This document shows, in pieces, positions 1-5,379 of a stretch of DNA of 5,379 nt (its first letter is position 1; each line of letters opens with the position of its first letter). Below the pieces are notes generated by a model. It did not search any database, was not told the DNA's origin, and worked only from the letters and a program-made list of their open reading frames with translations. This DNA is from an archaeon (lineage in GTDB: Archaea > EX4484-52 > B79-G9): assembly GCA_013139905.1 (NCBI GenBank), contig WSZW01000154.1, positions 1 through 5,379 on the forward strand, read 5' to 3'. Made by a program: the position numbers and the translations under genes.

Positions 1-806
1 ATTATAAAACAATTTTTGATACAACTATAAACAGCACACTCGCATCCGCAATTGTGATACTCATTGTTGGTTTTATTGTTTCGCGTATATTCTCTGATGT
101 CATTAGAAGATTGCTGGTTCTTTCAAATATTGATACATACTTAACCCATGTTGGTTTTCGGCGCATATTAACTGCAATAGGGTATAATGGAAGTTTGTCA
201 GAAATCATAGCAGATATTATTAAATGGTTATCTTACGTAGTTGTTTTATTTAGCGCGGCTTATGTTTTTGGGTATTTTAATGTAATGATATTTTTAAAAT
301 ATACTATTGAGTACATAACTAAAATACTCATAGTATTAGGCGTTATTACAGTTGGAATTATGATCGGTGATTATTTCAAAAAAGGCATTATAAACATACT
401 TAGAACTGATCAAGCTAAAAGACAAGATGTTCTTGGATCAGATTTACCTACATACAGAGTTGCGGGTGTTATTGCAAAATATTTTGTAATATTTTTATCA
501 ATACTTCTTAGTCTTGCAATTATTGGTATTGGAATTACGATAATATATATAATTCTTAATGCATTTCTTTTAGGCATTATTTTGATTATAGCGTTAAGTC
601 TTAAAGATATACTTAAAAGCATAATTATTTCTATCTATTTTCAACTTTCAAAAGTGCTTGTAGATAATCAAGATGTACGAGTTGACAATGTGCACGGTAA
701 AATTATATCTGTTGGACCAATATATACAAAATTAAAAGAAAAAGGAGAAATCATACTTATTCCCAATCAGATTCTTGTGAAAAAAATAATTAAAATAAAA
801 GACTAG
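1..806 (+). CDS. MscS-like / conserved TM-helix membrane protein, 5' truncated by window edge
   Basis: This is probably a small-conductance mechanosensitive-channel-like protein that releases solutes across the membrane under osmotic down-shock. The reading frame is open from base 3, so the true start lies outside the window; the GTG at 54 falls inside the first visible hydrophobic helix and is unlikely to be the start. Visible are about 267 residues: an N-terminal helix followed by a basic amphipathic stretch (IRRLLVLSNIDTYL), typical of the 'conserved TM helix' family, then several further membrane segments. From about base 590 the sequence aligns by eye with the MscS pore helix and beta domain: ALSLKDILKS, then NQDVRVDN, HGKIISV, and the hallmark IPN at 759-767. 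Only 12 residues follow IPN, so the usual MscS C-terminal alpha/beta vestibule is missing. The stop is TAG. The trkH-like gene begins 11 bases later, suggesting co-transcription. The family assignment is fairly secure; channel activity is inferred. Confidence 0.72.
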   Translation, partial: YKTIFDTTINSTLASAIVILIVGFIVSRIFSDVIRRLLVLSNIDTYLTHVGFRRILTAIGYNGSLSEIIADIIKWLSYVVVLFSAAYVFGYFNVMIFLKYTIEYITKILIVLGVITVGIMIGDYFKKGIINILRTDQAKRQDVLGSDLPTYRVAGVIAKYFVIFLSILLSLAIIGIGITIIYIILNAFLLGIILIIALSLKDILKSIIISIYFQLSKVLVDNQDVRVDNVHGKIISVGPIYTKLKEKGEIILIPNQILVKKIIKIKD

Positions 807-817
807 GCGTTACAATT

Positions 818-2266
818 ATGCAAAAATCACCAATTTTTTATTTTTTGGGATTATTTTTGAAAATCTTTTCGGCAATAATGATTATACCATTAATTGTTGG
901 TCGAATTTATGGTGAATCATTTGTAACTCTTGAAAGCTATATATATACGGCATTTATATCAATTGTTCTTGGATTTCTATTTATGCATTTAGGTGTTAAA
1001 AAACATCCAAACGTTGTTGAAACTTCATTTATTGCTATTAGTTCATGGATTTTTGCAGTAATACTTGGTGCTTTGCCGTTTGTGTATATTCTTGGAATGC
1101 CATATATAGATGCATTTTTTGAAGCCATGTCGGGGTTTACTACGGGCGGTATTACACTTATACCAACACTTGAAAGCATTCCGATTAGTATTCTTTTTTT
1201 GCGAGCATTTATGCAATGGGTTGGGGGTTTAGGAATTTTAACTCTTTTTACGATGTTCGTTTTTAGCGATACGGGAGTTGCCAATCAGCTTTTTAGTGCG
1301 GAAGCGCATAAAGCAGAAAATGTAAGAACCCAACCCAACTTCTTAAAATCCACAACTGCGTTATGGAAAGTATATTTAATTCTTACGATATTGCTCGCAT
1401 CCATTCTTATTGTCATGAATGTTTCTGTTTTTGATGCGGTAACACATTCATTTACGACCATATCCACCGGTGGATTTTCAAACTATGATAATGGAATAAT
1501 GTACTTTAACAGTGTAATTATTGAAATGATAATTGCTTTATTTATGCTTCTGGGCGGAATTAATTTTATTCTTCTTTTTAGTGCATTTAAAGGTAATTTG
1601 ATGCGTCTTTTAAAAGATTTTGAAGCACGAATTTATATTTTGATTTTTTTGATATCTTCAATTATTATGACTATGGATTTTACGGCGCAAGGAAGCGAAA
1701 TAATTGATTCTGTACGCATTGCGATTTTTAGCAGCGCATCGGTCATATCAACAACAGGAATACTAAATACAAACATTAACTTCTTTTCTCAAGTTACAAT
1801 TCTTTTGATATTATTACTTTTGTTTATCGGAGGTTCTGTTGGATCTACATCGGGCGGGATTAAAATGCTTAGATTTGGAACATTAATCAAACTTGTCAAA
1901 CGAAAAATAAAAAGTATGGATGCGCCAAAACGTGCCATGGATTCGGTTATTATAAATAATAAAATCGTTGAAAATAAAAGTATACTAAAAATAGGAACGA
2001 TTATTGTTTTATGGGTTGCAACTATTTTTTTGGGAAGCGCTATTACGGTCATATATACAAATATGGATTTATTTACTGCGATAAAAAATATGATTTCAGT
2101 TGTAAGTACAACCGGACTTTTATTCATAACACAAGAATCGCTCATAATGTTACCTGCTATTGTAAAAATAACGTATATGTTTGGAATGCTTGCAGGACGT
2201 CTTGAAATGATACCATTGCTAGTATTGTTCAAATTAAAATTAAAACACATAAACAATAACCGCTAA
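818..2266 (+). CDS. trkH: TrkH/KtrB-type potassium uptake transporter, membrane subunit
   Basis: This is the ion-conducting subunit of a Trk/Ktr potassium uptake system in the cytoplasmic membrane. The 482 residues match the usual TrkH length. All four pore-loop repeats are visible: TTGGI (108-112), STGGF (216-220), STTGIL (311-316) and STTGLL (430-435), each carrying the filter glycine. Other family landmarks are QWVGGLGIL (133-141), the glycine-rich loop GGSVGSTSGGIKMLR (338-352) within the third repeat, and the C-terminal GMLAGRLEM (456-464). Hydrophobic helices flank each loop. The ATG at 818 has no convincing Shine-Dalgarno sequence. It lies 11 bases after the MscS-like stop, so it may be read from the upstream transcript. 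An A/T-rich TTAAAATA at 791-798 is also at leaderless spacing, but it sits in a run of A-rich codons and is weak evidence. The RCK subunit encoded next (2327-2977) is its likely regulatory partner. Whether it works with protons or sodium cannot be told from sequence. Confidence 0.95.
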   Translation: MQKSPIFYFLGLFLKIFSAIMIIPLIVGRIYGESFVTLESYIYTAFISIVLGFLFMHLGVKKHPNVVETSFIAISSWIFAVILGALPFVYILGMPYIDAFFEAMSGFTTGGITLIPTLESIPISILFLRAFMQWVGGLGILTLFTMFVFSDTGVANQLFSAEAHKAENVRTQPNFLKSTTALWKVYLILTILLASILIVMNVSVFDAVTHSFTTISTGGFSNYDNGIMYFNSVIIEMIIALFMLLGGINFILLFSAFKGNLMRLLKDFEARIYILIFLISSIIMTMDFTAQGSEIIDSVRIAIFSSASVISTTGILNTNINFFSQVTILLILLLLFIGGSVGSTSGGIKMLRFGTLIKLVKRKIKSMDAPKRAMDSVIINNKIVENKSILKIGTIIVLWVATIFLGSAITVIYTNMDLFTAIKNMISVVSTTGLLFITQESLIMLPAIVKITYMFGMLAGRLEMIPLLVLFKLKLKHINNNR

Positions 2267-2268
2267 TG

Positions 2269-2289
2269 TTTTTTCGTTATTAATATTTT
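2269..2289 (+). terminator. T-rich candidate terminator after trkH
   Basis: A run of six T (2269-2274) begins three bases after the TrkH stop, and a second run of four T follows at 2286-2289. Oligo-T tracts without a hairpin are a known archaeal termination signal. In a genome this AT-rich such tracts are common, so the call rests mainly on position, ahead of a separate promoter for the next gene. Confidence 0.4.
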
Positions 2290-2297
2290 AGTTACTA

Positions 2298-2305
2298 TTA
2301 TAAAC
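2298..2305 (+). promoter_or_regulatory. TATA-box-like element for trkA-like gene (leaderless spacing)
   Basis: The element TTATAAAC is centred about 25 bases upstream of the ATG at 2327. Archaeal TATA boxes usually lie about 26 bases upstream of the transcription start, so transcription would begin at or next to the ATG, giving a leaderless mRNA. No Shine-Dalgarno sequence precedes this ATG, which agrees. The 60-base gap after trkH also suggests that this gene has its own promoter. Confidence 0.5.
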
Positions 2306-2326
2306 TACAAAAAACAATAACCAGAT

Positions 2327-2977
2327 ATGTACATAATTATTATAGGTATTGATCCTGCAAGCAAGAAGTTAATTGAAAAATTATCAAAAAAACACGATGT
2401 TGTTGTTATAGATATAGACAAAAATAAATGTGAAGAAGAATATACAAATACGGGTGTTACGGTCATAAATGATGATGCCACAAAACTAGAAGTATTACAG
2501 GATGCAGGCATTACAAAAGCAAATGTTTTATTCTCAACACTTGAAAATGACAATAAAAACATTATGATTTCTATGATTGCCAAAAAATTTGGCGTGCCTA
2601 AAGTTGTTTCTCGTTTAGAAAATGATGAATTTAAAGGTGTATATAATATGCTTGAAGTAGATGTCGTAGAATATAATGATATTCTTTTTAGCGAATTTTA
2701 TCTTTCTGTAGAACACCCGAAAATTGCAAAAATTGTGTCGATTACGCACAATATTGAACTTTTGGAATTAAATATAGGAGAACATTCTAAATTAAAAAAC
2801 TTGAAAATAGACGAAGTAAAATCCTTAAAAAAATTTCCAAACAATGTATTTTTTTGTAGTTTACTTAGAAAAAATGAATTATTACCTATTAAAACTAGCA
2901 CACGTTTGATACAATCAGACCGTGTTTTTATTATGTGCGGGGAATCTGAGCGGAAAATACTCAAAAAAATAATCTAA
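2327..2977 (+). CDS. trkA: TrkA/KtrA-like RCK potassium-uptake regulatory subunit
   Basis: This is a cytoplasmic regulator that would gate the adjacent TrkH-type channel in response to bound nucleotide. It has 216 residues, one RCK_N plus one RCK_C domain, the single-unit KtrA-like size rather than the doubled TrkA of E. coli. RCK_N is about residues 1-118: strand MYIIIIG, acidic Asp29 at the end of strand two (VVVIDID), the DDATKLEVLQDAGI segment (49-62) matching the family GDAT region, then LENDNKNIMISMIAKKFGV (72-90). RCK_C is about 133-216, with LKNLKIDEV, LLRKNELLPI and SDRVFIMCG. The odd point is the nucleotide loop: the usual GxGxxG reads GIDPAS (7-12), keeping only the first glycine. 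The ATG is at the natural start of strand one and has no Shine-Dalgarno sequence. Family membership is secure; the ligand is uncertain because of the loop. Confidence 0.88.
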   Translation: MYIIIIGIDPASKKLIEKLSKKHDVVVIDIDKNKCEEEYTNTGVTVINDDATKLEVLQDAGITKANVLFSTLENDNKNIMISMIAKKFGVPKVVSRLENDEFKGVYNMLEVDVVEYNDILFSEFYLSVEHPKIAKIVSITHNIELLELNIGEHSKLKNLKIDEVKSLKKFPNNVFFCSLLRKNELLPIKTSTRLIQSDRVFIMCGESERKILKKII

Positions 2978-3011
2978 ATTAAATTTACGTGATTTAACTG
3001 CAAAATTAAGA

Positions 3012-3019
3012 TTTATAAA
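3012..3019 (+). promoter_or_regulatory. TATA-box-like element for PAN gene
   Basis: TTTATAAA is close to the archaeal TATA consensus and lies in the 73-base gap before the PAN gene. Its centre is about 35 bases upstream of the ATG at 3051, so transcription would start near 3041-3045 and leave a leader of roughly 6 to 10 bases. A GGAG at 3034-3037 would then lie upstream of the transcript start and not act in translation. Confidence 0.55.
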
Positions 3020-3050
3020 AATCAACACATAATGGAGAAACTAGATTACT

Positions 3051-4193
3051 ATGAATTCAGATACTGATACAATTAACATGAATGAAATCCATATGGATGC
3101 TCAAACCGTGGATGAAGAAAATAAAATACTTAAAGCAACTGTTGAAGATTTGCAAAATGAATTGAAAAAATATCAACGAATACCTTATCTTGTGACTCAA
3201 ATTGTTGACGTGCATAAAAAAGACGAAGTTGTTATACAACTTAACAGCGGAAAATTTTATGTTTCTGTTGCAAAAGAGCTTGAAGGCACATTACAGGCAG
3301 ATGACGAAGTTTTAGTTGAACAAAAAACACTTACAGTTGTTCAAAAAATTGGTAAATCAAAACATTTTGATGTTTCCGGATATATTATTGTTGAAAATCC
3401 AACCACTCAATGGAATAATATTGGCGGACTTGAAAAACAAATACAAGAAGTAAAGGAAGTAATTGAACTTCCACTATTAAAACCAGATCTTTTCAAAAAT
3501 GTTGGTATTGAACCCCCAAAAGGTGTGCTTTTATATGGACCTCCGGGAACAGGTAAAACGTTAATTGCAAAAGCTGCGGCTAAAAATTCAAATGCAACGT
3601 TTATTGAAATTGTTGGATCTGAACTAGTTCAAAAATTTATTGGAGAAGGTTCTAAATTTGTAAAGTCTATGTTTGAACTTGCACGAGAAAAAGCACCATC
3701 CATCATATTTATTGATGAAATTGACTCAATCGCAGCTAAAAGAATAGAGGTTGGAACCTCGGGTGAGCGAGAAGTTCAAAGAACATTCATGCAACTTTTG
3801 GCTGAGCTTGATGGTTTTAAAGCATTAGGAAACATTAAGATAATTGCTGCCACTAACCGTCTGGACATACTTGACCCGGCAATAACCAGACCAGGTCGAC
3901 TTGATCGAACAATTGAAGTAACACTTCCGGACAGAAAAGGTATACTGGAAATATTTAAGATACATACTAAAAAAATGACATTAACAAAAGATGTATCACT
4001 TGATGAGCTTTCAGGCATGGTTAAAAATGTAAGTGGGGCTGAAATTAGGTCCATTTGTACTGAAGCAGGGTATTTTGCAATACGAAAAGAACGTAAATAT
4101 GTAACAATGGACGATTTTAAGAAAGCAATTAAAAAAGTCAGAAAAGGTTACAAAGAAAAAAGTACTGATTATTTGAAACTTTACGGGCAGTAA
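3051..4193 (+). CDS. pan: Proteasome-activating nucleotidase (PAN), AAA+ ATPase
   Basis: PAN forms a hexameric cytoplasmic ring that unfolds proteins and feeds them into the 20S proteasome. The 380 residues follow the family plan. An N-terminal coiled coil is at about 19-42, then a proline-containing link (RIPYLV, 43-48) into the OB domain, about 45-110. The AAA+ module begins at WNNIGGLEKQ (121). It has Walker A GPPGTGKT (163-170), pore loop KFIG (195-198), Walker B IIFIDEID (218-225), sensor 1 AATNR (266-270), arginine fingers in RPGRLDR (280-286), and sensor 2 region GAEIRSICTEAG (329-340). All catalytic elements are intact. The C-terminus is unusual: it ends Leu-Tyr-Gly-Gln, so the HbYX-like LYG is one residue short of the end. 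The first 18 residues are poorly conserved in type, so an in-frame ATG at 3078 or 3093 could be the real start; the TATA spacing favours 3051. The gene is convergent with the small membrane protein 13 bases away. Confidence 0.93.
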   Translation: MNSDTDTINMNEIHMDAQTVDEENKILKATVEDLQNELKKYQRIPYLVTQIVDVHKKDEVVIQLNSGKFYVSVAKELEGTLQADDEVLVEQKTLTVVQKIGKSKHFDVSGYIIVENPTTQWNNIGGLEKQIQEVKEVIELPLLKPDLFKNVGIEPPKGVLLYGPPGTGKTLIAKAAAKNSNATFIEIVGSELVQKFIGEGSKFVKSMFELAREKAPSIIFIDEIDSIAAKRIEVGTSGEREVQRTFMQLLAELDGFKALGNIKIIAATNRLDILDPAITRPGRLDRTIEVTLPDRKGILEIFKIHTKKMTLTKDVSLDELSGMVKNVSGAEIRSICTEAGYFAIRKERKYVTMDDFKKAIKKVRKGYKEKSTDYLKLYGQ

Positions 4194-4194
4194 A

Positions 4195-4214
4195 TTTTTG
4201 AGTTTATTATTTTT
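4195..4214 (+). terminator. T-rich candidate terminator after PAN
   Basis: Two five-T runs (4195-4199 and 4210-4214) flank a T-rich stretch that starts two bases after the PAN stop. The tract runs over the last codons of the convergent minus-strand gene. It is a plausible archaeal oligo-T terminator for the plus strand. The complementary strand carries A runs here, so it would not terminate the opposing transcript. Confidence 0.4.
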
Positions 4215-4563
4215 GTTGCATAAATGCGATAAACAAAATCACAATTGCAATTCCAATTAACATTCCAAATATGACGGGACCAATTTTATTCAGTAATGAA
4301 TCTATCCCAGAATAATAAGGTAATGCTGACGACAAAGAAAATACTAAAATTATTGATAAAAACATGAAAAAATGATGCTTGTGCGTTTTTTGATATTTTG
4401 ACAAAATAACGGTTATTCCGGCAGTAAAACCACCGATAAGAATGGCAACGTATTTGATATTTGTGCCTAATAGATCACCAAAATTCACAAATCCCAACGC
4501 AATTACGCAACCTAAAATAGACCATACGACTATAGCCACGGGATTAAAATTATTATCATCCAT
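4207..4563 (-). CDS. Small four-helix membrane protein of unknown function
   Basis: I do not recognise this gene. The 118 residues contain four clear hydrophobic segments at about 9-28, 36-55, 65-83 and 94-115. The N-terminus is short and acidic (MDDNNF). The loop between helices two and three is basic and histidine-containing (KYQKTHKHH, 57-64), which by the positive-inside rule puts it, and both termini, in the cytoplasm. Helix two carries GGFTAG (44-49), and helix four has small residues (GMLIG) suited to helix packing. There is no signal peptide, cysteine pair or catalytic motif. The size, four-helix layout and Gly-Gly-x-x-Ala-Gly faintly recall archaeal small membrane families such as DUF5518, but that is not a firm match. 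The gene has its own good TATA box and is the only minus-strand gene here, which supports it being real. It is divergent from tatD and convergent with PAN. Confidence 0.75.
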   Translation of the reverse strand: MDDNNFNPVAIVVWSILGCVIALGFVNFGDLLGTNIKYVAILIGGFTAGITVILSKYQKTHKHHFFMFLSIILVFSLSSALPYYSGIDSLLNKIGPVIFGMLIGIAIVILFIAFMQQK

Positions 4564-4579
4564 AAAATCACTATTATTA

Positions 4580-4587
4580 TTAAATAC
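4580..4587 (+). promoter_or_regulatory. TATA-like element for tatD (leaderless spacing)
   Basis: TTAAATAC is centred about 24 bases upstream of the GTG at 4608, so transcription would begin at or very near that GTG. The stronger TATATAAA at 4596-4603 is only 8 bases from the GTG and would start transcription inside the gene, so it is assigned to the opposite strand. The match to consensus is modest. Confidence 0.4.
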
Positions 4588-4595
4588 TTTACTGC

Positions 4596-4603
4596 TATAT
4601 AAA
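4596..4603 (-). promoter_or_regulatory. TATA box for the small membrane protein gene
   Basis: Read on the minus strand this is TTTATATA, a near-ideal archaeal TATA box. Its centre is about 36 bases upstream of the ATG at 4563, predicting transcription from near 4573 and a leader of about 10 bases. The purine-rich ACAAAC just upstream on the same strand could serve as the TFB-recognition element. Confidence 0.55.
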
Positions 4604-4607
4604 GTTT

Positions 4608-5375
4608 GTGATTGATTTGAAAAATATTACTGACACGCATTGCCATTTGCAACATGAGAGATTTAGCGAAGATCTAGATTCTGTTTTAATAAATATTGAA
4701 GAAAAAATGGCATTTGTTATTGTTTCGGGGGCTAATATTCTATGGAATCGTGAAGCGATTAAAATTTCTTCTAAGTCGAAAAATATTTATTCTACAATTG
4801 GACTTCATCCAATTGATGCAGCTAAGTTAAGCAAAAAAGAATTTGATAATGAACTTAAATATATTGAAGATAATTCTGATTTAATTGTCGGTATTGGTGA
4901 AATTGGTCTTGACTGGCACTGGGAAAAAGATGAGACTATGCGCGAAATTCAAAAAGAAAGATTTATTTTATTTTTAAAATTGGCGAAAAAATTGGATATT
5001 CCTGTTGTTATTCATTCATGGGATGCGGAAAGTGAGGTTCTTAATATTTTGGAATCTGAAAAGATGAAAAAAGTTGTTATGCACTGCTTTTCCGGGGATC
5101 TTTCCGAGCTTTCACGAGCGCTTAATCTTGGATTTTATATTTCGGTATCAACGGTTATTCTTCGCTCTAAAGGGACTAGAAAAATTGCGCGTGATTGTCC
5201 GCTTGATAAAATGCTTTTGGAGACGGATGCGCCGTATCTTTGGCTTAATGGGAAACGAAATGTTCCGTGGAACACGGAAGTTGCGGCGGAAAAAATAGCA
5301 CAGATTAGAAAGATAACAACGGCGCAAGTTCTTGAAGCAACGCTCAAAAACGCGAAACGCGTTTTTGGGATTTGA
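4608..5375 (+). CDS. tatD: TatD-family metal-dependent hydrolase (DNase/exonuclease-like)
   Basis: TatD proteins are cytoplasmic TIM-barrel enzymes that use two metal ions; characterised members act as DNases or 3'-5' exonucleases, though the substrate of this one is unknown. The 255 residues match the family length. Metal ligands are all visible: His11 and His13 (DTHCH), Glu98 (GEIGLD), His136 (VIHSW), His159 (MHCF) and Asp207 (ETDAPY). TIGLHP (63-68) and the final helices with NAKRVF are also typical. The common HSRDA reads HSWDA here. The start is GTG: an in-frame TAA at 4581-4583 leaves only this GTG or a TTG at 4617 before the DTHCH motif, and the upstream TATA spacing favours the GTG. 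Codon use differs from PAN: by hand count 3 of 27 Ile codons are ATA, against 13 of 36 in PAN, and GCG is the main Ala codon. It is complete, ending four bases before the window edge. Confidence 0.93.
   Translation: MIDLKNITDTHCHLQHERFSEDLDSVLINIEEKMAFVIVSGANILWNREAIKISSKSKNIYSTIGLHPIDAAKLSKKEFDNELKYIEDNSDLIVGIGEIGLDWHWEKDETMREIQKERFILFLKLAKKLDIPVVIHSWDAESEVLNILESEKMKKVVMHCFSGDLSELSRALNLGFYISVSTVILRSKGTRKIARDCPLDKMLLETDAPYLWLNGKRNVPWNTEVAAEKIAQIRKITTAQVLEATLKNAKRVFGI
5346..5366 (+). terminator. Perfect hairpin with T-tract overlapping the 3' end of tatD
   Basis: AAAAACGCG (5346-5354) and CGCGTTTTT (5358-5366) are perfect reverse complements separated by AAA. The result is a 9-bp stem with a 3-base loop whose 3' arm ends in five T. 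It has the shape of an intrinsic terminator but lies within the last codons of tatD, ending seven bases before the stop codon. Archaeal termination normally relies on the T-tract itself, so the function is uncertain. Confidence 0.35.
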
Positions 5376-5379
5376 ATTG

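Noticed and set aside
54..56. GTG as the start of the MscS-like gene
   Set aside because: The frame is open to the window edge and the GTG falls inside a hydrophobic helix, so the real start is most likely upstream of the window.
1789..2256. A 155-codon open frame on the minus strand inside trkH
   Set aside because: It lies wholly antisense to a well-supported TrkH reading frame and its composition mirrors those codons. It has no recognisable domain.
3034..3037. GGAG as a Shine-Dalgarno site for PAN
   Set aside because: It ends 13 bases before the ATG, farther than usual, and lies upstream of the predicted transcript start. The other genes here show no such site.
3032..3067. ATG with an 11-codon frame overlapping the PAN start, possible leader peptide
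   Set aside because: It is out of frame with PAN and would start upstream of the transcript start predicted from the TATA box. It is too short to support.
5074..5347. Open frames of about 70 codons on both strands within the 3' part of tatD
   Set aside because: They lie in other frames of a gene with all metal ligands intact, and appear long because this part is richer in GC and poorer in stop codons.
1..5379. CRISPR array, tRNA, insertion sequence or defence system
   Set aside because: No spaced direct repeats, cloverleaf-like segments, transposase frames or defence-type domains were seen. All gaps are under 75 bases.

Overview
The window is AT-rich (roughly 30% GC by eye) and densely coded, and most likely comes from an archaeon. 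The evidence is a proteasome-activating nucleotidase (PAN)-type AAA+ ATPase, TATA-box-like elements about 25 or 36 bases upstream of four start codons, and start codons with almost no Shine-Dalgarno sequence. The genus cannot be read from this stretch. A low-GC DPANN or Altiarchaeota-like lineage would fit, but that is a guess. The code is standard: TAA, TAG and TGA are all used as stops.

Layout. From the left edge to 806 is the 3' part of an MscS/TM-helix-type membrane protein whose start lies outside the window. It is followed 11 bases later by a complete TrkH/KtrB-type potassium transporter subunit (818-2266). After a 60-base gap with its own TATA box comes a TrkA/KtrA-type RCK regulatory subunit (2327-2977). 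The PAN-like ATPase follows (3051-4193). All four are on the plus strand. A small four-helix membrane protein of unknown function lies convergent to PAN on the minus strand (4207-4563). Divergent from it is a TatD-family metal-dependent hydrolase (4608-5375). No intergenic stretch exceeds 75 bases. I see no tRNA, rRNA, CRISPR array, insertion sequence or attachment site.

How the genes fit together. The first three make a plausible turgor and potassium module: an MscS-like membrane protein, the ion-conducting TrkH subunit, and its cytoplasmic nucleotide-binding gate. PAN (substrate unfolding for the 20S proteasome) and TatD (a housekeeping nuclease or hydrolase) are neighbours with no obvious functional tie to that module.

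I found no clearly new multi-gene system. The points most worth a second look are: a PAN whose C-terminal Leu-Tyr-Gly is followed by one extra residue, so the proteasome-docking HbYX motif is not terminal; a TrkA-like protein that has lost two of the three glycines of its dinucleotide-binding loop; overlapping divergent promoters in 44 bases; and a perfect 9-bp hairpin with a T-tract inside the last codons of tatD.
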